A stretch of 64,000 nucleotides of DNA from Pelagicoccus mobilis (GCF_016595505.1 NZ_JAENIL010000018.1:1-64000), one strand, 5' to 3'; counted from the first letter of the stretch, positions 9,361-19,014 are shown. Translations and numbers: made by a program. The notes: generated by a model not told the origin, from the sequence alone.

Positions 9361-10590
9361 ATGATCAAAAAGCTATCTATCTTCCTTGCTATCCTCATAG
9401 CAGCCCCCTTTCTCCAAGCCCAAGACGAGGACCCGCTCGCAGGCTATAAAAAATTCAAGTATCCCGGCCTAGTCCCTGGAGGCCGCGATGGATACAACAT
9501 TTTCGACGGAGGCGGAGAATACAAAAACTTCACGCTCGCCGAAAACCAAGAGCCGCTCGTCTACGTGCTTGGCCCACTCAAGACCAGCCCAAGAGCAGTG
9601 ATCGAATACCGTGCCGAAGTTGCCGTCGAAAGAACGACCGCCGACCCAGAGTGCAACATTTCGCTCGTAGCTCGAAACGCAAAAGGAAAGGAGATCGCCA
9701 CCGGCTTGGGCATGGTAACTCCCGACTACACCTCCCTCGCCCCGAACTGGCAGAGCGTCACCAGCAAAGCCGTAATGCCGGAGGACACCTTCTACGTCGA
9801 GATGCGCATCCAGCTAAACGCGCCGATGAGGCTCCACACCAAAGAGAACCAGGCAGGGATCCGTTCTCTGGGCATCTGGTCCCCCCCAGCAGACAAGAGC
9901 CTCACCCAGAAAGCGAAAATCACGAACGACATACTCAACGTCGTCTTCGATCCAAATAAAATGAGCCTTGGTGTTGTGGACAATCGCAACGGCAAAAAAT
10001 GGAATTCCCTCCCCCTTCCTAGCACTTTTGGCCTCGAGAAAGTTGCGACCGGAAAACTGGAGGACGGAAGCTCCGTCATCACAATCCAAGGCGTCTACCT
10101 CGCCTATACGGCCCCCTACCGCATCACAGTTATGCTGGCCCCCAACGCTCCTTCTATCATCTATCGTACTGAAACCGATCCGAACCTACGCTTCCCGGAA
10201 AAAATCGGCAAAATCACGACCGTACCATCCTTCATCGCACCTGACGACACTCACAAACTCGTCCTCCCCGCCAGCCCGCATTTCCTCTACTCACCGAGCG
10301 ATAAGAACATTACTCCAACAGACTGGACATTCGACGAAAACCCAGCCTGGGCCGGTATCACCGACGCTGAAGGGGCCGCTGGTATGATGTACATCGTAAA
10401 CTCCTTCCAGCACGCCTCCGCCGGCATCCGCCACGAGAAAGTCAAAGGCAAGACAGGTCCTGCATCCATCGACATCCACTGGAACTCCTTCGATGGCACA
10501 TGGGAATACCCACGCGACGTGCAGATCTGGTTCACTGACCAAGGCGGACAAGACGCTCTCAGCGAATACTTCCTCAACCGGAAGTTCTAG
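9361..10590 (+). CDS. Secreted protein resembling the N-terminal beta-sandwich of glycoside hydrolases
   Basis: The ATG at 9361 is chosen because it opens a typical signal peptide (MIKKLSIFLAILIAAPFLQAQ). A longer TTG start would run through the operator. The 409-residue product has an N-terminal jelly-roll-like half (residues about 25-190) and a second half with ILNVVFDPNKMSLGVVDNR followed by GKKW. That pattern resembles the supersandwich domain placed before the catalytic barrel in some large glycosidases. No catalytic barrel follows: the protein stops after EYFLNRKF. It may be a stand-alone binding or mutarotase-like domain, or a truncated enzyme. It is the first gene of the operon with the LacI regulator, symporter and creatininase-family hydrolase. 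Confidence 0.75.
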   Translation: MIKKLSIFLAILIAAPFLQAQDEDPLAGYKKFKYPGLVPGGRDGYNIFDGGGEYKNFTLAENQEPLVYVLGPLKTSPRAVIEYRAEVAVERTTADPECNISLVARNAKGKEIATGLGMVTPDYTSLAPNWQSVTSKAVMPEDTFYVEMRIQLNAPMRLHTKENQAGIRSLGIWSPPADKSLTQKAKITNDILNVVFDPNKMSLGVVDNRNGKKWNSLPLPSTFGLEKVATGKLEDGSSVITIQGVYLAYTAPYRITVMLAPNAPSIIYRTETDPNLRFPEKIGKITTVPSFIAPDDTHKLVLPASPHFLYSPSDKNITPTDWTFDENPAWAGITDAEGAAGMMYIVNSFQHASAGIRHEKVKGKTGPASIDIHWNSFDGTWEYPRDVQIWFTDQGGQDALSEYFLNRKF

Positions 10591-10631
10591 CCGCGGACTC
10601 CCCATCCCGGTCCCGAATCCCCCTCCTCAAT

Positions 10632-10660
10632 CGGCATCCCCCACTCCTCGAGGGATGCCG
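10632..10660 (+). other. Intercistronic stem-loop before the LacI gene
   Basis: A perfect 9-bp stem (CGGCATCCC at 10632-10640 with GGGATGCCG at 10652-10660) and an 11-nt loop lie between the stop of the first gene and the LacI start. No T-run follows, so an mRNA-processing, stabilising or attenuating role is more likely than full termination. Confidence 0.55.
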
Positions 10661-10683
10661 AAACCAACAACAAACAATAATCT

Positions 10684-11733
10684 ATGGCTCCTACCCTCAA
10701 GGAAGTAGCAAAGGAAGCAGGTGTCGCTATCAGCACCGCGTCCGGAATCCTCACCGAACGCCCAGATTCCTGGGCTTCCGAATCCACCCGTAAACGCGTG
10801 CAGGAAGCAGCAAACCGTCTCGGCTACGAAGCAAATCGCTATGCCCGCGGCCTTAGAATCGGCAGCTTCCAAACAATCGGATTGCTAGTACCCGACCTCC
10901 TCAACCCAGTCTACACGGTCTACGCCCGAGCGATCCAAGAAGCATTAGAAAAAGCCGGCTACTCCCTTACTGTCGAAGAGGCTAAGGCCAGTTTGAAGGG
11001 CGAAAGCGCCGCCGTCAAAAAGCTGCTGGCGAGCCAAGTGGACGGTATCCTCTGCTTCTTCATGGACATGAAAGCGCACGAGAAATTGTTCACCAAGCAG
11101 AAGAACAACAATCTTCCAATGGTCTTCTTCGGCGATTCTTACCCGAACTCAGGAATCGACAACGTGCAAATCGACTTCGGACGTGGCACCAAGGAGGCGA
11201 TCGAAGAGCTGATCAAACTTGGGCACAGTAACATCGGCGTACTCTACGGCTACCACCCCGTACCCAAGGAACGGGAGCGGGCCGACAGCCGAATGGAGTT
11301 TTTCCAGACCGTGCTGAGCAAACATGACCTGCCATTCCCAGAGTCCAACCTGCTGAAGTCCGGGCACACTATGCAAAACGCTTACGACCGCTTCAAAGAG
11401 TACCTCGACAGCACGGATCCCACCGATCGAGTCAGCGCCGTTTTCGCGATCAACGACATCCTCGCCCTAGGAGTGATGAGGGCAGCGATCGATCATGGCC
11501 TAAGCATTCCCGAAGACCTCTCAATCATAGGCGTGGACAATACGCCCATGTCCCAGTTCAGCCCCATTGCCCTGTCGTCCGTAGGGTACCCAATCCGCGA
11601 AATCGCCCGAACCGCAACCGACTTCCTGATCTCACGCCTCCAGGGCGACAAGGAAGCCCAACGCGAGGTCATGTTCTCAACTCACCTCGTGCATCGTGAA
11701 AGCATTGCTCCTCCCGCTGTGGAAGTAGTTTAG
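10684..11733 (+). CDS. LacI-family transcriptional regulator
   Basis: The product has 349 residues. The N-terminal helix-turn-helix (LKEVAKEAGVAISTASGIL) and hinge helix are followed by a periplasmic-binding-protein-like sensor domain from about residue 60 (QTIGLLVPDLLNPVY, with VFAINDILALGVMRAA near the C-terminal lobe). LacI proteins bind A/T-flanked palindromes with a central CG, which fits the AGGWAWCGTTTCCT sites found repeatedly in this window. It is the only LacI-type gene in view, so it is the best candidate regulator for those sites (inference). It sits inside an operon with one of the sites in front, and the symporter gene begins 24 bp downstream. The inducer is probably a sugar released from the target glycan. 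Confidence 0.93.
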   Translation: MAPTLKEVAKEAGVAISTASGILTERPDSWASESTRKRVQEAANRLGYEANRYARGLRIGSFQTIGLLVPDLLNPVYTVYARAIQEALEKAGYSLTVEEAKASLKGESAAVKKLLASQVDGILCFFMDMKAHEKLFTKQKNNNLPMVFFGDSYPNSGIDNVQIDFGRGTKEAIEELIKLGHSNIGVLYGYHPVPKERERADSRMEFFQTVLSKHDLPFPESNLLKSGHTMQNAYDRFKEYLDSTDPTDRVSAVFAINDILALGVMRAAIDHGLSIPEDLSIIGVDNTPMSQFSPIALSSVGYPIREIARTATDFLISRLQGDKEAQREVMFSTHLVHRESIAPPAVEVV

Positions 11734-11757
11734 CCGAAACGCTCTCCTCTCAAAAAA

Positions 11758-13224
11758 ATGACGACGCAAACCCTGCCTGAAACCAAGCGGCCAACAACCT
11801 GGAATATCATAGGCTACTCGCTTGGCGAAGGAGCAGGATCCCTCGTCATGAACAGCATCAACGGCTTCGCCCTACTGTTCTACACCGATGCCTTGGGACT
11901 TCCGGCAAAGATGGCCGGACTCGCTCTTTCACTCGCAGTTTTTTGGGATGCCATCACCGATCCGGCGATGGGCTACATCAGCGACAACTCGCGATCGCGA
12001 TTCGGTCGCCGGCACTCGTTCATGTTGCTTGGCGGCATCGCCATGGCCGTGAGCTACTATTTCATCTGGGCCGTCCCCGATGGATTCCGCAGCAGCCAAG
12101 AACACCTCTTCTGGTACCTCGTAATTATGAACATAATCATGAGGACGGCGGTGACCGTCTTTGTGGTTCCCTACGTCGCCCTCGGCTTTGAAGTCTGCAC
12201 CGACTATCAAGACCGCTCCAAACTCCAAGGGATCAAGTTCACAGTAGGCATGCTGGCAAACTTCGCCGGGCCTGCACTCGCTTGGAAGTTCTTCTTCGCC
12301 GACGTGGGTGAGACGAAAGGCACCTCCATCGCCAGCAATTTCAACGACATGGCAGTCGCCTTCACGATCGCCGTCATACTCCTTATCCTCGCGACCACCT
12401 GGCTCACCCGCCAATTCGCCATCGACTCTCGCAGTTTTACTCCACCAAAGAGCCATGGTTTCGGAGGTTTCTTCAAGGAAGTCTTCAGCATCCTTTCCGA
12501 AAAGCTGCCCGCGATCATCTTCTCTGCGGTCACGACCTACATTGTCGGAGTCGTACTCGTGGGCTCGATCCAAATGTACGTCTACGTACACTTCATGCAG
12601 CTTACGTCCGACCAAAAGGTCTTCGTCCACGGTATGGGCATGGTCAGCGGCGGTATCGGTGCCCTTGTAGCCCCGGCCATCGCCAAACGGCTCGACAAAA
12701 AGGCAACCGCTATCGTGGGAATCGGATGCGGCATCCTCTCGAACATCCTGATGTGGCTCGTCTTCATCACCTTCGACCTCCCCGTCGACACCGCCCTTTC
12801 AATCGGAAGCGCTAGCATCCCGGTCGCAGTCATCTGCTTTGTTCTCTGCCAAGGGATGTTCTGGGGAGGAAACGCCATCCTTCAGCCCATAACTTACTCG
12901 ATGATCGCTGACGTATCCCAAATACGCCAACACAGAACCGGAGAACTCCGTGATGGCAGCTACTCCGCCATGCTCAGCCTGATCTATAAAGTAGCGATCG
13001 CAGTGGGCATCCTCATCTCCGGCTACGTCATTTCCGGAATCGGCTACGAAGCGGAACTCGAACAACAAACGTCCCTCGTGGTGGATCGGCTGATGCAAGC
13101 CCTCTGCATCAGCGGCATCGTCTTCCCGCTCATAGCCGGACTCGTACTGGTCTACTACCCGGTCAACAAAGCCCGGATGGAGGCTCTTGAGGTAGAATCC
13201 GAACTCAAATTTCCAAACAATTAA
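11758..13224 (+). CDS. GPH-type (MFS) sugar:cation symporter
   Basis: This is a 488-residue inner-membrane transporter with about 12 hydrophobic segments. The N-terminal signature GYSLGEGAGSLVMNSINGF and the loop DPAMGYISDNSRSRFGRRH (the conserved D-P..G..SD..RSR.GRR motif) place it in the glycoside-pentoside-hexuronide:cation family. It probably imports a mono- or oligosaccharide produced by the surrounding enzymes. The gene is 24 bp after the LacI regulator gene and 15 bp before the creatininase-family gene. The substrate cannot be read from the sequence. Confidence 0.9.
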   Translation: MTTQTLPETKRPTTWNIIGYSLGEGAGSLVMNSINGFALLFYTDALGLPAKMAGLALSLAVFWDAITDPAMGYISDNSRSRFGRRHSFMLLGGIAMAVSYYFIWAVPDGFRSSQEHLFWYLVIMNIIMRTAVTVFVVPYVALGFEVCTDYQDRSKLQGIKFTVGMLANFAGPALAWKFFFADVGETKGTSIASNFNDMAVAFTIAVILLILATTWLTRQFAIDSRSFTPPKSHGFGGFFKEVFSILSEKLPAIIFSAVTTYIVGVVLVGSIQMYVYVHFMQLTSDQKVFVHGMGMVSGGIGALVAPAIAKRLDKKATAIVGIGCGILSNILMWLVFITFDLPVDTALSIGSASIPVAVICFVLCQGMFWGGNAILQPITYSMIADVSQIRQHRTGELRDGSYSAMLSLIYKVAIAVGILISGYVISGIGYEAELEQQTSLVVDRLMQALCISGIVFPLIAGLVLVYYPVNKARMEALEVESELKFPNN

Positions 13225-13239
13225 TCGCAACTGCACACA

Positions 13240-14115
13240 ATGACTAAAGAAATCGCAAAACAAGTACAACTCGAGCACATGATGCCGCGGGAAGTCGACG
13301 CCGCCCAGTCCAGCTGCCCAACCCTCTTTCTTCCCCTCGGCACAATCGAATGGCACGGCTTCCAAAACGTGCTTGGACTCGACTCCCTCAAAGCGCACGA
13401 GCTGTGTGTCCAGGCTGCCCTACAAGGCGGCGGACTCGTCCACCCTCCCCTTTACGGCGGCGTGGGAGGTCTAGACGAGCCACACACCTTCATCTTCGAC
13501 AAGGAAGAGAGCATCATCTCCAACTACCTACGCCCTTGGCTCGAACAGCTAATCCGCGAAAGCCACCGCAACGGCTTCAAGGCCATCATCCTGCTAACGG
13601 GCCACTATGGTGCCGCTCAGCAAATCATCGTACGCGAGTGCGCCGTCCGAATGAGCAAAGAGCTCTCCATCCCCGTGCTCGGAGTACCTGAATATTTCCT
13701 CGGCCTCGACATCGGCTACTACGGCGATCACGCAGCTACTTTTGAGACCTCCCTGATGATGCACCTACATGAAGGCACCGTCGATCTCGACCGCCTTGGC
13801 GAAGCGCCACACCAAGGCGTACATGGTGAAGATCCCAAGATCCACGCCACCGCAGAAGAAGGTGCTCGTCTAGCAGAACCAATCGTCCAACGCCTCGCAC
13901 TCCTCGCCGCACGCATGCCAAAGTGGGACCAAGCGACACGTCTCCGCTTCGTCGAAGCTGAAAACGCACTCGTTTCGAAGCAAATCGAGCTATCAACGCC
14001 AGCCACCGCCTGGGGAGCCTGGGCCAAGGTACAAGAAGGCGCCCTGGATAACTACCCCATCATGCTGGAGAAGGAAGACTTCGAAGGAATCAAAGCTCTT
14101 GCTGAAACGCTTTGA
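13240..14115 (+). CDS. Creatininase-family amidohydrolase
   Basis: The 291-residue cytoplasmic protein carries the creatininase-fold metal motifs: LGTIEWHG (E37, H39), LGLDSLKAH (D48), TGHYGAAQ at 120-127 and GDHAATFETS (E169). The family opens cyclic amides or cleaves amide-like C-N bonds in creatinine, formamides and cofactor intermediates. In sugar loci its role is usually unassigned. As the last gene of the LacI-symporter operon it should act on imported material. Together with the secreted nitrilase and the CehA/McbA proteins it adds to an unusual concentration of C-N hydrolases under one operator type. Confidence 0.88.
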   Translation: MTKEIAKQVQLEHMMPREVDAAQSSCPTLFLPLGTIEWHGFQNVLGLDSLKAHELCVQAALQGGGLVHPPLYGGVGGLDEPHTFIFDKEESIISNYLRPWLEQLIRESHRNGFKAIILLTGHYGAAQQIIVRECAVRMSKELSIPVLGVPEYFLGLDIGYYGDHAATFETSLMMHLHEGTVDLDRLGEAPHQGVHGEDPKIHATAEEGARLAEPIVQRLALLAARMPKWDQATRLRFVEAENALVSKQIELSTPATAWGAWAKVQEGALDNYPIMLEKEDFEGIKALAETL

Positions 14116-14262
14116 TTCCGATCTGCGACCTGAGCTGGAGGGCACTGCCCTCCATCACTCGCCAACTCATCAAAGCTGACCAAACGTTCCCGCAAGAAGC
14201 GCTTCAGAGCATCACTTTCGGGCGAGAGTATACATCAAAGGTAGTAAGTTCGCCCACCACAC

Positions 14263-14276
14263 AGGTAACGTTTCCT
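14263..14276. promoter_or_regulatory. LacI-type operator, site 4
   Basis: AGGTAACGTTTCCT is identical to site 3. It lies about 400 bp upstream of the surface-protein gene at 14674 and 66 bp upstream of site 5, a spacing that would allow looping or cooperative binding. Confidence 0.65.
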
Positions 14277-14328
14277 TTTAGACTTGAAATCTAAAATACG
14301 TTCCACCATTAAAGCGAGCAGAACCCTA

Positions 14329-14342
14329 AGGTAACGTTTCCT
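14329..14342. promoter_or_regulatory. LacI-type operator, site 5
   Basis: AGGTAACGTTTCCT is identical to sites 3 and 4. It is the second of two operators in the 558-bp gap before the Ig-domain surface-protein gene. A TATAAT hexamer at 14472-14477 further downstream could be a -10 element, but I do not see a convincing -35. Confidence 0.65.
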
Positions 14343-14505
14343 AAAGCAGTGCAATTTGCCGTGAACGAATACCGCGAACCATCCCCAATCGAAGAAAAGA
14401 AGATATTTCAAGAAGCTGACTCCGACACTCAGAACACGAATCTGAAGCCAGCGACATACCCATGAAGCTTCTATAATTTTAAACGTATCAAACAACAAAC
14501 TTAAC

Positions 14506-14557
14506 CCGACCTCAGCTGAAAACCCTATCAGCGCGAAGGGAAATCGCCTGAGGTCGG
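14506..14557 (+). other. Leader stem-loop upstream of the Ig-domain protein
   Basis: A perfect 10-bp inverted repeat (CCGACCTCAG at 14506-14515 with CTGAGGTCGG at 14548-14557) has a 32-nt loop. It lies about 115 bp before the start codon and about 30 bp after a TATAAT box. There is no T-run after it. It may be a 5'-UTR structure or part of the terminator region of the preceding operon. The rest of the 14116-14673 gap shows no gene. Confidence 0.45.
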
Positions 14558-14673
14558 ATAAGCAACCTTCCCTACAAGGTATCCAAGTTAACAAGACGTT
14601 TAACTTTTTTCGCTAGTAACGAATTTCAAAAAAACAACATCCTTCCATAACAACAAACCGAATAGACGCCCCA

Positions 14674-17600
14674 ATGGAAAAACGCCAAAGCAAGCGTAAC
14701 GCCTACTTCAGTAGCACAAAATTCACGTCGCCAATTTCTTCGCTAAGGACCTTCCTAGCTCTGCTTGTATTGATTGTGACTTTTGCGTTCTCTGGAGGCA
14801 ATCTCCAGGCAGATCCAGTTGTAGTCCCCATCCTCAACCCGAGCTTCGAAGAGCCAGTGGTCACATTGGAAGACAGTTATTGGTTTAGCGGAGCGCAAGA
14901 TTGGACCGTCCTCGGGGGTCTGGGCACTGTACTCGCTCGAGATGGGCTTGATGTACCCAACACCGCAACTGAGGGCATTCAAATCGCCTACGGGAACAGT
15001 GCAGAGCACCGCCTTATTCAAGAAGTCGGGACCATGGACGCGAACACGACCTATACGTTCAGTATCGACGTTACGCCAATCGGTGCAGACCTTAGTTCGA
15101 CCTTCCTATCAGTGTTTATCGAAGATTCGCAAACGTGGACGCCCTCTCCCGCTCAATCTCATTTCCGCCCCAGCTGGGACACCGATCGCGAGGACTTCGC
15201 CCTCACCCACCTGGAATGGACCACTGTTACACTCTCGTTCAACAGTGAGAACTTTGAGAGTATCAACGGCAATACGATCCGCGTTCAGATGTTCGGCACG
15301 AACATCGCCTACGATAACGCTCGCCTCACCAAAGAGGTGAATCCCACACTTTTCATTACTGCCCAACCTGTATCGCAAATCGCTGAACCAGGTGACAGCG
15401 TTACCCTATCCGTTGAAGCCAACAGCACCGCAGGCGATGTAAGCTACCAATGGCAAAAATGGGGAACTGATATCGAAGGCGCAACTGGCATGAGCCTCGT
15501 TGTCGATCCCGTTACAGGTTTCGACGCTGGTGAATACTCCGTCGTGGTCACCAACGACAACGGAAGTCTGACCTCGTCCACAGTGACAGTTACGGTCGCG
15601 GACATCATACCAGTATTGAACCCGAGCTTCGAGGAACCAGCCCTCTCCTCACCAGACAACATGTGGGCGAACAATCTCCAAGGATGGACGGATATCAATG
15701 GCGGTGAAAACGTTGGAGGAGGCACCACCATCGCCCGCCCTGGCATCTCTGGCGCCGAGTACGCCTCTGACGGAACTCAAATCGCTTTCGTCGCTTCGGA
15801 GCATATGTTTGTCCAGAATCTAGGAATTCTTGAACCTCATAGCCTCTACACGATCATGGTGGACATCGCTCCCCACAACGATCCGGCAACAACAAGATCC
15901 GAAATCTTTGTCGAAGCTCCTGTAGACTTCACCCAACCCGTTCAGATCGCGCATCGCCCTGACTGGGACACAGAACGCCGAGACTTCATCCTTGAACCTG
16001 GCAAGTGGACAACGGTTACCGGCTACATCCACACCGACAGCTGGGACGGCTCAGTCCAAGAATGGGGCACCGAAGGCGACATTTCCGGCAAGGAAGTCCG
16101 CCTACGTTTCGCTGGTGAATTCCTCAGCTACGACAACGTTCGAATTTTCAGAACGTACATGCCTTCTATCACGACTCAGCCTACTGATCTCGCAGTCACC
16201 GAAGGCGAAGCCGCAGTCCTTTCCGTTGCAGCGGACGCCCTGCCAGTTCCCTTCTATCAATGGAAAAAGAACGGCGAGGATATCCTTGGCGCAAACGGAC
16301 CAAGCCTCAATATCCCGAGCTCTGCGTTCGACGATGCGGCTAGCTACACCGTGGTCGTAGCGAATAACGTCGGATCCGTCGAATCCGCTCCCGCAACACT
16401 CGCCGTTAACCCAGCAAGCGCAGCTCCTGAGATCGCACTTCAGCCAGCTAGCCAAGCAGCAGGCATCGGCGGCAGCGCGACCTTCAGGGTGGTTGCAACA
16501 GGCATCCCTGCCCCTACCTACCAATGGAAGCGCGGCACCCTCGACATCGAAGGGGCAACAAGCAGCGAGCTAACCATCCAGACAGTCGAAGGTTTCCACA
16601 CGGGAGACTACTCTGTAGTGGTCACCAACAGCGAAGGTTCGGTTACTTCCAATGCGGCAATGCTTTACGTCGGGGAGCAAATCATTTTGCAAAACCCTAG
16701 CTTCGAGTCTCCCGATACAGACGGCTGGCACCCCACTGTTAATGATTGGGATGTCGCACGAAACATAGGCACCACTTACGTCAACGAAGCCTGGGCTCAG
16801 TATCCAGCTCCAGACGGTGATCAAGTAGCTTGGGGTGGAACAAATACTGACATAATTCTCACTCAGACTGTCGGTACAGTCGAAGCGAACACAGTCTATA
16901 CAGTTTCTGTGGACATTTTCGCTCTCGGCGAACTGGCAGACACTAGCGCTTCAGTAATCTTTGAAGAAAACGACAACTTCTCTGTTCGAATGGCGGACAT
17001 TTCATTCGATCCAAGCGGCGACCCAGCAAGAGAGGACTTCACCCTTAAAGCGGGCTACTGGAATACAATAACCGCCTCCTTCGATAGCCAGTTCTTCGAC
17101 GGCACCGACGATGAAACGGATGTTATCGACCAGAACATGTGGATACACCTTAGAGGTGATGGCATCGCGTTCGACAATGTCCGACTCGTCAAGACATCAG
17201 CTCCAGCAATCACAACGCAACCAATGGCGACAGAAGTCATCGAAGGCAGCCAAGCGGTTCTCTCAGTTGTGGCCACCGGAGCTCCAGCCCCCACCTACCA
17301 ATGGAAGAAGGGTGCTGACGATATCGACGGTGCAACCAGCAGTAGTCTCACAATCGATACAGTTGCTATTGATGATGCCGGTGACTACTCGGTGGTAATC
17401 ACCAACTTCCTCGGTTCGGTTACTTCCGATGCCGCAGCGTTGACTGTCACACCGCTTGAAGCGCCTGCAATCACTGAGCAACCAATGGATCTCACCGTGG
17501 TTGCCCCAGCAGCAGCTAGCTTCAGCGTAGTCGCTACCGGTGTCCCTGCCCCTAGCTACCAATGGCAAAAGGGTGGCATCGATATCGAAGGCGCAAACAA

Positions 17601-18654
17601 CGCTACCTTGACGATCAATCCGACTGATTCCGTCAACGCTGGCGAATACTCGGTCGTGGTCACAAACTCCCAAGGCAGTGTTAGTTCAAATGTAGCAACG
17701 CTCACCGTAAACTTGGAGCCAGACTCGGCACCAGTGGTTACCACTCACCCACTGAGCCAAACCGTAACAGCTCCAGCAAGCGTGACCTTCAGTGTCGAAT
17801 CAACAGGCTTCCCCGTTCCCACCTACCAGTGGAAGAAGGACGGCGTAGACATTCCAGGCGCAAACTCAGTAACCTACACCATCGATCCTACCTCGGTTGA
17901 GGATGCTGGTGACTACTCGGTAACACTGACAAACAGCGAAGGGTCTGATACTTCTAATGCTGCAACACTCGCTGTTAATCCACCGCTTGTTGCTCCAGAA
18001 ATTACACTGAACCCTCAGAGCCAGACGGTTCCTGCAACGAGTACGGTTGTCTTTACCTCTGCTGCTAGCGGCAACCCAGAGCCAACATACCAGTGGCAAA
18101 AAAACGGAGTCAACATCGATGGTGAAACCGGGAGCAGCCTTACCATCGATGCAGTTGATGTCTCCAACGCAGGTGACTTCAGCGTAATCGCGACAAACTC
18201 CGAAGGCGAAGCAACTTCAGCAGTAGCGACTCTCACAGTCACACAGCCAACTGCCTTCGACTCATGGGCAATCAGCTACGGATTGAGTGGAGCGGACCTC
18301 GATATGATGGCCGACCCTGACAACGACGGGGACAACAACCTCTTCGAATACGCTACTGGCGGACACCCTGCAGGCGGAGCCGATCCAATCGCAAGCCGCC
18401 CAAGCGTGAAGCTCGTCAAGGTCAACGGAGTCGAAGAGCTGCAATACAGCTATCCACAACGACTCAACGCTCCTGAACTGAGCTACCAAGTCGAGACAGC
18501 GAACAGCTTGGATGACTCGTGGTCCGAAACTGGATACGAAGCGATGACTCCAAACACTGCGATCAACGACGACTTCGAACTGGTCACCGTTCGTGTGCTA
18601 GTCGGAACCGACCCTGGGTTCGTCCGTCTCGTCATCAACTACACGGCACTTTAA
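14674..18654 (+). CDS. Large secreted multidomain protein with three NPSFEEP modules and seven Ig-like domains
   Basis: The product has 1326 residues. A 25-residue polar leader precedes the hydrophobic signal core (FLALLVLIVTFAFSGG). Three copies of an approximately 165-residue beta-sandwich module start with NPSFEEP (first at residue 55) or NPSFESP and end in a YDNARLTK-type strand. They resemble the NPSFE-type domain seen in many PEP-CTERM proteins. Ig-like domains with the Q-P-x-S/Q-V...YQWKK...DAGDYSV pattern follow, one after each of the first modules and four in a row near the C-terminus. The last 130 residues form a closing domain with a calcium-like loop (DPDNDGDNNLFEYATGG). No catalytic motif is visible. 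A role in glycan binding or cell-surface adhesion is likely. Two operators lie upstream and a terminator follows at 18744. Confidence 0.88.
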   Translation: MEKRQSKRNAYFSSTKFTSPISSLRTFLALLVLIVTFAFSGGNLQADPVVVPILNPSFEEPVVTLEDSYWFSGAQDWTVLGGLGTVLARDGLDVPNTATEGIQIAYGNSAEHRLIQEVGTMDANTTYTFSIDVTPIGADLSSTFLSVFIEDSQTWTPSPAQSHFRPSWDTDREDFALTHLEWTTVTLSFNSENFESINGNTIRVQMFGTNIAYDNARLTKEVNPTLFITAQPVSQIAEPGDSVTLSVEANSTAGDVSYQWQKWGTDIEGATGMSLVVDPVTGFDAGEYSVVVTNDNGSLTSSTVTVTVADIIPVLNPSFEEPALSSPDNMWANNLQGWTDINGGENVGGGTTIARPGISGAEYASDGTQIAFVASEHMFVQNLGILEPHSLYTIMVDIAPHNDPATTRSEIFVEAPVDFTQPVQIAHRPDWDTERRDFILEPGKWTTVTGYIHTDSWDGSVQEWGTEGDISGKEVRLRFAGEFLSYDNVRIFRTYMPSITTQPTDLAVTEGEAAVLSVAADALPVPFYQWKKNGEDILGANGPSLNIPSSAFDDAASYTVVVANNVGSVESAPATLAVNPASAAPEIALQPASQAAGIGGSATFRVVATGIPAPTYQWKRGTLDIEGATSSELTIQTVEGFHTGDYSVVVTNSEGSVTSNAAMLYVGEQIILQNPSFESPDTDGWHPTVNDWDVARNIGTTYVNEAWAQYPAPDGDQVAWGGTNTDIILTQTVGTVEANTVYTVSVDIFALGELADTSASVIFEENDNFSVRMADISFDPSGDPAREDFTLKAGYWNTITASFDSQFFDGTDDETDVIDQNMWIHLRGDGIAFDNVRLVKTSAPAITTQPMATEVIEGSQAVLSVVATGAPAPTYQWKKGADDIDGATSSSLTIDTVAIDDAGDYSVVITNFLGSVTSDAAALTVTPLEAPAITEQPMDLTVVAPAAASFSVVATGVPAPSYQWQKGGIDIEGANNATLTINPTDSVNAGEYSVVVTNSQGSVSSNVATLTVNLEPDSAPVVTTHPLSQTVTAPASVTFSVESTGFPVPTYQWKKDGVDIPGANSVTYTIDPTSVEDAGDYSVTLTNSEGSDTSNAATLAVNPPLVAPEITLNPQSQTVPATSTVVFTSAASGNPEPTYQWQKNGVNIDGETGSSLTIDAVDVSNAGDFSVIATNSEGEATSAVATLTVTQPTAFDSWAISYGLSGADLDMMADPDNDGDNNLFEYATGGHPAGGADPIASRPSVKLVKVNGVEELQYSYPQRLNAPELSYQVETANSLDDSWSETGYEAMTPNTAINDDFELVTVRVLVGTDPGFVRLVINYTAL

Positions 18655-18743
18655 GAGTGCCGGCCAAGCGGCTTTAAAAAAGAGAATAATTAACCCTCAA
18701 CAAACTTAACGAGGGGAATACGAAGCACACCATTCTCTTTGAG

Positions 18744-18771
18744 GGCACGAGGAATCAACGATCCTCGTGCC
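18744..18771 (+). terminator. Rho-independent terminator-like hairpin
   Basis: GGCACGAGGA (18744-18753) pairs perfectly with TCCTCGTGCC (18762-18771) across an 8-nt loop and is followed by a pyrimidine-rich TTCTCTTCATCTT. It closes the Ig-domain gene. The rest of the 360-bp gap before 19015 contains nothing I can call. Confidence 0.7.
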
Positions 18772-19014
18772 TTCTCTTCATCTTAGTCCCCAAGCCTGCC
18801 CGCGACTCGCCCCCACACCCATACCCATACCGGCATTCAACTCAGATACTACGCCGGTTTAAGCCTTTGCCTACTGCGTATCAATTGCCATACCCGCGCG
18901 AGAAGTCCCCCTATACTCTCAAACGTCGTAGTCTATAGTTTGATACAAGTGCCAATCTCCGTGTCCGAGCTAAGCGCGAACACATGAACCCTAACATGAA
19001 TAAAACGAAACAAT

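Noticed and set aside
11929-12630. 233-residue minus-strand frame within the symporter gene
   Set aside because: The plus-strand transporter frame is unmistakable; the antisense product has no signal, domain or ribosome site.
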